Positions 34,282 to 39,465 of a stretch of 39,465 bases of DNA are shown piece after piece; the stretch's first letter is position 1, and every line of letters begins with the position of its first letter. Location: positions 1 through 39,465 of the forward strand of contig JAFIFX010000023.1 of assembly GCA_020831805.1 (NCBI GenBank), given 5' to 3'. Below the pieces are notes generated by a model. It was given only the letters and a program-made list of their open reading frames with translations, was not told the origin of the DNA and searched no databases. This DNA is from Planctomycetota bacterium. Lineage in GTDB: Bacteria; Planctomycetota; Phycisphaerae; Phycisphaerales; UBA1924. A program made the position numbers and the translations under genes.

Positions 34282-36390
34282 ATGGACATTTCCATCCGCT
34301 GGCTCAACCAATACCTCGAACCCGGCAATGTCACCCCCGACGAGGCCGACGCCATCCTCACCGAGGCCGGCCTGCCCATCGAGTCCCGCACCCAGCTCGA
34401 TAACGCCGACACCGTCCTCGATGTCGAGGTCACCTCCAACCGCGGCGACTGCCTCGGTCACATCGGCATCGCCCGCGAGATCGCCGCCGCACGCCACGCC
34501 GCCACCCCGCGCACCCTCAAACTGCCCGAGGTCGACCTGCCCAGCGCCGCCGGCGCCCCCATCGCCGATCAGCTCGCCCTGGAGAACCGCGTCCCCGACC
34601 GCTGCCCGCTCTTCACCGCCCGCCTCATCCGCGGCGTGAAGATCGGCCCCAGCCCCGACTGGCTCCGCCAGGCCCTCGAATCGCTCGGCCAACGCTCGAT
34701 CAACAACGTCGTCGATGTCACCAACTTCATCACCCTCGAGACCGGCAACCCCTGCCATGTCTTCGACCTCAGGAAGCTCGCCGGGGGCCGCCTGATCGTC
34801 CGCGCCGCCGAGCCGGGCGAGAAGGTCAAGACGCTGTACGCCGGCGAGCACGCCCTCCGGGCCACCGACATCGTCGTCGCCGACGCCGAACGCCCCCAGT
34901 CCCTGGCCGGCATCATCGGCGGCTTCGACAGCCAGGTCGACGATTCGACCACCGATGTCGTCTTCGAGATGGCCACCTGGGACCCCGTCGCCGTCCGCAA
35001 CACCGGGCGACGCCTGAACATCCGCACCGACGCCGCCTACCGCTTCGAACGCGGCATCGACCCCCGCACCATCGATGCCGCCGCCCGACGCGCCGTCCAA
35101 CTCATCTGCGCCGTCTCCCGCGGCGAGCTGGCCGGGGGCGTCCTCGAGGCCGGCGCCCCCCTGCCCGAAGACCGCGTGGTCGAACTCCGCGTCGCCCGCG
35201 TCGAGAAGATCCTCGGCGTGCCCGTCCCCGACGACGAGATGATCGACCTGCTCAACGCCCTGTCCATCCGCACCGGCCGCGCCAGTGAGGGCGTGCTGCA
35301 CTGCACCATCCCCCCGCACCGCGCCCACGACCTGACCCGCGAGATCGACCTGATCGAGGAGGTCGCCCGCGCCCGCTCCCTGGCCAAGATCCCCCTCAAG
35401 CAGACCCTCGCCGTCACGGTCCACCCCCCGCAGCGCGAGGAATCGCTCGAGTCCGAGGCCGCCCGCACCCTCGCCGCCATGGGCTTCCACGAAACCGTCA
35501 CCTTCGCCTTCACCAGCCCGAAGAAGGCGGCCGTCTTCCTCCCCGGCGGGCTGGACACCGTCTCCGTCGACGACGACCGACGCAAGGCCGAGCCCACCCT
35601 CCGACCCAGCGTCCTCCTCGGCCTGCTCGGCACCCGCAAAGCCAACGCCGACGCCCGCACCGCCCTGCCCGGCGGCCTGCGCTTCTACGAGCTTGCCGCC
35701 GCCTTCGCCCAGGTCCCCGGAACCCGCGACACCGTCGAGCGTCGCACCCTCGCCGTGCTCGCCGATGTCGAGTTCGCCGGGAAGAAGCCCGGCGTCGACG
35801 AACTCCAGCACGCCGTCCGCGTCATGCGCGGCGCCGTCGGCGCCGTCGTCCGCGCCTGCTACGGCCCCGACGCCCGCACCGAGGCCGTCCCCGGCCCCCC
35901 CGCCCACCGCGGCTACGACGCCAGCGCCCACGCCCGCCTCTTCGTCCACGCGGGCGAGAAGAAGGAAGAGATCGGCGCCTTCGGCCTGATCTCCGACGAG
36001 GCCCGCCGCCTCGAAGACCTCGACACCCCCGTCGTGGGCGCCGAGCTGCGCCTCGATGTCCTCACCGCCGCCCCCGTCCCCCGCACCACCGTCCGCCCCC
36101 TGCCCCAGTTCCCCGGCATCGAGCGCGACCTCTCCCTGATCCTCCCCGAGTCCACCCCCTGGTCCTCCGTCCGGGCCCTCGTCCACGCCTGCGACCTCGA
36201 ACGCTGCGTCGGGTCCGAACTCGTCTCGGTCTACCGCGGCAAGCAGGTCGGCCCCGGACGCAAGTCCGTCACCGTCCGCGTCCGCTTCCGCGACGACGCC
36301 CGGACCCTCCGCCACGAGGAAGTCGACCCGCAACTCGAACGCCTCGCCGCCCGCGCCCGCGCCGATCTCGGCGCCGAGATCCGGGCCTGA
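34282..36390 (+). CDS. pheT: Phenylalanine-tRNA ligase beta subunit lacking the EMAP domain
   Basis: The beta chain (702 residues) of the heterotetrameric synthetase that charges tRNA-Phe. Present are the B1-type N-terminus (DISIRWLNQYLEPGN), then directly the B3/B4 core (VEVTSNRGDCLGHIGIARE; NNVVDVTNFITLETGNPCHVFDL; RTDAAYRFERGIDP), the B5 region (VEKILGVPVPDDEMIDLLN, EIDLIEEVAR) and the C-terminal FDX-ACB anticodon-binding domain (FPGIERDLSLILPE to the end). The OB-fold EMAP domain, which in the E. coli enzyme lies between the first 40 residues and the first core block, is missing; this explains the length of 702 instead of about 795. pheS is not in the window. The ATG is confirmed by the conserved N-terminus. 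Confidence 0.95.
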   Translation: MDISIRWLNQYLEPGNVTPDEADAILTEAGLPIESRTQLDNADTVLDVEVTSNRGDCLGHIGIAREIAAARHAATPRTLKLPEVDLPSAAGAPIADQLALENRVPDRCPLFTARLIRGVKIGPSPDWLRQALESLGQRSINNVVDVTNFITLETGNPCHVFDLRKLAGGRLIVRAAEPGEKVKTLYAGEHALRATDIVVADAERPQSLAGIIGGFDSQVDDSTTDVVFEMATWDPVAVRNTGRRLNIRTDAAYRFERGIDPRTIDAAARRAVQLICAVSRGELAGGVLEAGAPLPEDRVVELRVARVEKILGVPVPDDEMIDLLNALSIRTGRASEGVLHCTIPPHRAHDLTREIDLIEEVARARSLAKIPLKQTLAVTVHPPQREESLESEAARTLAAMGFHETVTFAFTSPKKAAVFLPGGLDTVSVDDDRRKAEPTLRPSVLLGLLGTRKANADARTALPGGLRFYELAAAFAQVPGTRDTVERRTLAVLADVEFAGKKPGVDELQHAVRVMRGAVGAVVRACYGPDARTEAVPGPPAHRGYDASAHARLFVHAGEKKEEIGAFGLISDEARRLEDLDTPVVGAELRLDVLTAAPVPRTTVRPLPQFPGIERDLSLILPESTPWSSVRALVHACDLERCVGSELVSVYRGKQVGPGRKSVTVRVRFRDDARTLRHEEVDPQLERLAARARADLGAEIRA

Positions 36391-36804
36391 CCCCGCCCCC
36401 TTCCTCCCCAAAAACCGCCGATTTCCGGCGATTTCACTCCAGGATCGCCGCAGATCGGGGTATTTTTCCTCCACGATCCCGCGGCAAGAATCCCCCGCTC
36501 ATCCCCACCGAAACCCCGACCGCCCGAATTCTCCGCGACCTTTCCGGCGGTTCTTCGTATAATGGGCTGTCCGGTAACGGACCACGGCATGGGGGTGAAA
36601 TTCCCATGCCAGCGCCGATCGGGGGATGGACCGGGGTGAGGGATCCCCGGCCCCGCGGATCGGCACACCGGGCGGCCCTCTCGGCCCCCGTCGCGTTCTC
36701 GGACCTGCCATCGGGCGGTCATCCTCGCCCGCGACGAACCCGGCACACCACGGACCGTACGACCACCCGCGGCGGGCACGCCCGCGCGACCAAGGAGGGA
36801 CCCG
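36391..36804 (+). other. pheT-ilvE gap holding a structured ilvE leader
   Basis: The gap has two parts. The first 165 bases after pheT hold only a weak CGCCG/CGGCG hairpin (36416-36430). From the TATAAT at 36558 onward there is a leader of about 235 bases with clear hairpins. These are GTCCG-GTAA-CGGAC (36569-36582, a GNRA-type tetraloop), GGCATGGG/CCCATGCC (36586-36610, 9-base loop GGTGAAATT), a long arm closed by GCCGATC/GATCGGC (36614-36664) with an inner CCGGGG/CCCCGG hairpin, and GCGGG/CCCGC (36772-36785) just before the Shine-Dalgarno AAGGAGG (36792-36798). No open frame in the leader looks coding. It may be a cis-regulatory RNA; the class is not identified. Confidence 0.55.
36558..36563 (+). 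promoter_or_regulatory. TATAAT -10 box of ilvE
   Basis: A perfect TATAAT in GC-rich sequence. No good -35 is seen 16-18 bases upstream. The distance to the ilvE start (about 240 bases) contrasts with the leaderless genes around it. Confidence 0.6.
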
Positions 36805-37821
36805 ATGAGCGCGATGGCCAGCAACCCAGGCACGGCAACTTCCACAACCCCCTCCGCCCGCCGAGCCGACGACGCGTCCGACCGGCCCCTCATCTGGGTC
36901 AACGGCCAGATGCTCCCCAAGAGCCAGGCCGCCGTCAATGTCTACGACCACGGCCTGCTCTACGGCGACGGCGTCTTCGAGGGCATCCGCGTCTACAACG
37001 GCAAAATCTTCAAGTGCAAGCAGCACATCGACCGCCTTTACGCCTGCGCCAACAAGCTCTACCTCGACCTCGAAAAGCATGTCTCCCGCGACGAGATGGT
37101 CCGCATCCAGCGCAAGTGCATTGAGGCCAACGGCATCAAGGACGGCTACATCCGCCTCGTCGTCACCCGCGGCGTCGGCACCCTCGGCCTCAACCCCTAC
37201 CTCTGCCCCGAGCCCGGCGTCGTCTGCATCGCCGACACCATCACCCTCTACAAGCCCGAGATGTACGAGAAGGGCATGCGCGTCGTCCTCGCCGAACGCC
37301 CCAAGACCCCCATCGAGTGCCTCGACCCCCGCATCAAGAGTCTCAACTACCTCAACAACATCATGGCCAAGTGCGAGGCCATCCACCTCGGCCAGAAGCT
37401 CGGCATCACCAAGCCCGAGGACCTGCTCCTCGAGGTCATCATGCTCAACACCAAGGGCCAGGTCACCGAAGGCTCCGGCGACAACATCTTCATCATCAAG
37501 GACGGCGTCATCTACACCCCGCCCAGCGAGGCCGGCATCCTCGAGGGCATCACCCGTCGCTTCGTCATGGACACCCTCTGCCCCGCCTGCGGCGTCAAGG
37601 TCGTCGAGAAGCACTTCGACATGCCCGAACTCCTCGCCGCCGACGAGGTCTTCCTCACCGGCTCCGCCGCCGAGATGATCGCCGTCCGCGAAGTCATCGA
37701 ACACAAGAACCTCGAGGTCACCGCCACCCACACCATTTCCGCCGGCGAGGGACCGATCACCAACACACTCCGCTCCAAGTTCCGCGCCATCGTCACCTCC
37801 GACAATGTCCCCGAGGATTGA
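36805..37821 (+). CDS. ilvE: Branched-chain amino acid aminotransferase
   Basis: A 338-residue class IV PLP aminotransferase that transfers the amino group between glutamate and the keto acids of Leu, Ile and Val. Landmarks are the YDHGLLYGDGVFEGIRVY block near residues 47-64, the PLP lysine at about 178 in RIKSLNYLNNIMAK, the EGSGDNIFIIKDG region, and the C-terminal EVFLTGSAAEMIAV. A Ser/Thr/Ala-rich tail of about 25 residues precedes the conserved part. The start is firm: AAGGAGG lies six bases before the ATG, unusual for a first gene in this window. An intrinsic terminator follows, so it is monocistronic. D-amino-acid transaminase is a less likely relative. Confidence 0.95.
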   Translation: MSAMASNPGTATSTTPSARRADDASDRPLIWVNGQMLPKSQAAVNVYDHGLLYGDGVFEGIRVYNGKIFKCKQHIDRLYACANKLYLDLEKHVSRDEMVRIQRKCIEANGIKDGYIRLVVTRGVGTLGLNPYLCPEPGVVCIADTITLYKPEMYEKGMRVVLAERPKTPIECLDPRIKSLNYLNNIMAKCEAIHLGQKLGITKPEDLLLEVIMLNTKGQVTEGSGDNIFIIKDGVIYTPPSEAGILEGITRRFVMDTLCPACGVKVVEKHFDMPELLAADEVFLTGSAAEMIAVREVIEHKNLEVTATHTISAGEGPITNTLRSKFRAIVTSDNVPED

Positions 37822-37863
37822 CGACCGGCCCGTCCGCCTCCAACCCGACCCCCCGACCCCCCG

Positions 37864-37892
37864 CGGCCCGCTCCCACGAGCGGGCCGTTTTT
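37864..37892 (+). terminator. Intrinsic terminator of ilvE
   Basis: CGGCCCGCTC and GAGCGGGCCG form a perfect 10-bp stem around the loop CCAC, followed immediately by five T residues. It is about 40 bases behind the ilvE stop. Confidence 0.92.
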
Positions 37893-37911
37893 CATCCATG
37901 ACCCCCGCCCG

Positions 37912-37917
37912 TACACT
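37912..37917 (+). promoter_or_regulatory. -10-like TACACT, leaderless start of the DASS gene
   Basis: TACACT ends six bases before the ATG at 37924. TTTTCA at 37889-37894, overlapping the end of the ilvE terminator, stands 17 bases upstream and could be the -35. Confidence 0.55.
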
Positions 37918-37923
37918 CCGGCG

Positions 37924-39399
37924 ATGAGCGACGCATCGGAAGGCAAAGGCGTATCGATGGTCCGCCGGGTCGGCCTCTGGCTCGGCCCGGCCGCCGCGAT
38001 CGCCTGCTACCTCGCCCTTGGCCCCTCCGGCCTCGACGAGCCCGCCCGCCGCCTCGCCGGCGTCGTCGTCCTCATGGCCGTCTGGTGGATCACCGAGGCC
38101 GTCCCCATCGCCGCCACCGCGCTGGTCCCGATCGTCCTCTTCCACCCGCTCGGCATCAACCCCATCCGCGACACCCTCATCCCCTACGCCGACCCCATCA
38201 TCTTCCTCTTCATGGGCGGCCTCATGCTCGGCCAGACTCTCGAACGCTGGGGCGCCCACCGACGCCTGGCCCTCCATGTCATCCTCCGCGTCGGCACCGG
38301 CCCCAAGCAGATCGTCGCCGGCGTCATGATCGCCGCCGCCTGCCTGAGCGCCTTCGTCTCCAACACCGCCACCGCCGTCATGATGCTCCCCATCGTCACC
38401 AGCATCGCCGCCCTGGCCACGAAAGACGACGACACCGGCGACAACCGCGGCTACACCGTCTGCCTGCTCATCGCCCTCGCCTGGGCCTGCAGCATCGGCG
38501 GCCTGGCCACCGTCACCGGCTCGCCCCCCAACGGCATCCTCGTCGGCTTCCTCGACAGCAACAAGGATGTCCAGATCTCCTGGGGCGAGTGGCTGCTCAT
38601 CGGCCTGCCCCTGACCATCGTGCTGCTCCCGGCCGCCTGGGCGCTGCTCGTCTTCTGGTCCGCCCCCGTCCGCATCAGCGCCATCGAGGGTGGCCGTGAC
38701 CACATCCGCAAGCAGCTCGAACGCATGGGCGCCCCCGACCGCGCCGAGAAACTCACCATCGCCGTCTTCGCCCTCGCCGCCCTCGCCTGGATCACCCACG
38801 GCCCCATCACCAGCCGCCTCAACGCCGCCCGCCCCGACGACGACCAGCTCAACGGCCTCCACGACGCCGTCGTCGCCATCGGCGCCGCCCTCATCCTCTT
38901 CCTCCTCCCCGCCGGCAAGGGCAAACGCGTCCTCGACTGGGACACCGCCGTCAAAATCCCATGGGGCGTTCTGATCCTCTTCGGCGGCGGGCTCTCCCTC
39001 GCCGCCGCCTTCGGCGCCACCGGTCTGGATGTCTGGCTTGGCAATCAGCTCGCCGGCATGGGCTCGCCCCCCGAGCCCGTCGCCCTGCTCGGCACCACCG
39101 GCCTGATCGTCTTCATGACCGAACTGACCAGCAACACCGCCACCACCAGCACCATGCTCCCCGTGCTCAACGCCGCCTCCGACGGCCTGGGCATGGACGC
39201 CAAGCCCCTGCTCATCGCCGCCGCACTCTCCGCGAGCTGCGCCTTCATGCTCCCCGTCGCCACGCCCCCCAACGCCATCATCTTCGGCTCCGGCAAGATC
39301 ACCATCCGCCAGATGGCCAAGGCCGGCGTCTGGATGAACCTCCTGGCCATCACCGTCATCGTCATCTATCTGAGCATCTTCGACACCGGCCTGCTCTGA
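37924..39399 (+). CDS. DASS/SLC13-family sodium-coupled anion symporter
   Basis: A 491-residue inner-membrane transporter with about eleven to twelve hydrophobic segments. Both sodium-binding SNT motifs of the divalent anion:Na+ symporter family are present, SNTATAVMMLPI in the first half and SNTATTSTMLPVL in the second, along with VWWITEAVPIAATAL, the FMGGLMLG hairpin and CAFMLPVATPPNAIIFGSG near the end. Members import succinate and other dicarboxylates, citrate or sulfate; the substrate is not visible. Length and topology are normal. The start has no Shine-Dalgarno; a TACACT box six bases upstream suggests leaderless expression. Confidence 0.93.
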   Translation: MSDASEGKGVSMVRRVGLWLGPAAAIACYLALGPSGLDEPARRLAGVVVLMAVWWITEAVPIAATALVPIVLFHPLGINPIRDTLIPYADPIIFLFMGGLMLGQTLERWGAHRRLALHVILRVGTGPKQIVAGVMIAAACLSAFVSNTATAVMMLPIVTSIAALATKDDDTGDNRGYTVCLLIALAWACSIGGLATVTGSPPNGILVGFLDSNKDVQISWGEWLLIGLPLTIVLLPAAWALLVFWSAPVRISAIEGGRDHIRKQLERMGAPDRAEKLTIAVFALAALAWITHGPITSRLNAARPDDDQLNGLHDAVVAIGAALILFLLPAGKGKRVLDWDTAVKIPWGVLILFGGGLSLAAAFGATGLDVWLGNQLAGMGSPPEPVALLGTTGLIVFMTELTSNTATTSTMLPVLNAASDGLGMDAKPLLIAAALSASCAFMLPVATPPNAIIFGSGKITIRQMAKAGVWMNLLAITVIVIYLSIFDTGLL

Positions 39400-39418
39400 A
39401 CCAAAGCGCCGCCCCCCC

Positions 39419-39465
<47 letters not shown>

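Noticed and set aside
36416..36430. Terminator behind pheT
   Set aside because: The CGCCG/CGGCG stem is only five base pairs and is followed on the plus strand by ATTTC, not by a T-run. It may be a weak terminator, but I cannot support it.
34108..36474. A minus-strand frame of nearly 790 codons across pheT
   Set aside because: It is a shadow of pheT, rich in Gly/Asp/Ala/Val and without any recognisable domain.
36586..36664. FMN or cobalamin riboswitch before ilvE
   Set aside because: The loop words GGTGAAATT..CCC resemble parts of both aptamers, but the conserved core strings of either (for FMN the GACCGGCGGT and GTCCGGATG blocks, for cobalamin the CCCGCCACTG block) are not present, and ilvE is not a usual target.

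Overview
The window is a metagenome-style contig of about 39.5 kb with very high GC. Poly-G runs at both extremes (about 4-27 and 39421-39465) look like sequencing or assembly artefacts. The gene content points to a planctomycete, most likely of the Phycisphaerae type: a PilM/N/O plus GspE/PilB operon, a futalosine-route menaquinone enzyme, a PIN-PhoH protein, a carotenoid locus with two CrtI-type enzymes and an aldehyde dehydrogenase, and many lineage-specific hypothetical proteins. This placement is inference from gene content and base composition; there is no rRNA in the window.

Layout. (1) 73-3000, minus: acetyl-CoA synthetase, a small coiled-coil protein and a small lipoprotein. (2) 3268-8577, minus: a compact pilus or secretion operon in the order pilM-pilN-pilO-PilP/GspC-like-pilB. 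(3) 8777-9469, minus: futalosine hydrolase, divergent from a HlyD-type adaptor (9616-11412, plus). (4) 11422-20406, minus: a probable envelope operon, AsmA-like giant protein - LOG-family protein - lipoprotein - CaCA antiporter, followed by an HD-GYP-like protein. (5) 20477-21922, plus: radA, convergent with (6) 22090-25748, minus: PIN-PhoH and three membrane or hypothetical proteins. (7) 25911-33362: a small protein, then the carotenoid locus. On minus are the aldehyde dehydrogenase, CrtI-like A, an acyltransferase and a glycosyltransferase; CrtI-like B is divergent on plus. Together these could desaturate a linear carotenoid, oxidise its end to a carboxylate, glycosylate it and acylate it. 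(8) 33722-39399: a lipoprotein divergent from pheT, then ilvE with a long structured leader, and a DASS-family anion symporter. I saw no tRNA, rRNA, CRISPR array or transposase.

Four patterns stand out beyond the genes. First, the tetranucleotide ACGT is almost absent (I found four copies), and Asp, His, Asn and Tyr codons switch from C-ending to T-ending before a GTN codon. Second, many first-in-operon genes have a TANNNT -10-like hexamer 6-9 nt before the start codon and no Shine-Dalgarno, which suggests leaderless transcription, while operon-internal genes use Shine-Dalgarno sites or ATGA/GTGA overlaps. Third, a family of modular repeats built from CGCAGAG and CGCGAAG words lies directly behind the stop codons of three genes, and two copies bracket the core of the carotenoid locus. 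Fourth, ilvE is preceded by a TATAAT box and a leader of about 235 nt with several stable hairpins.
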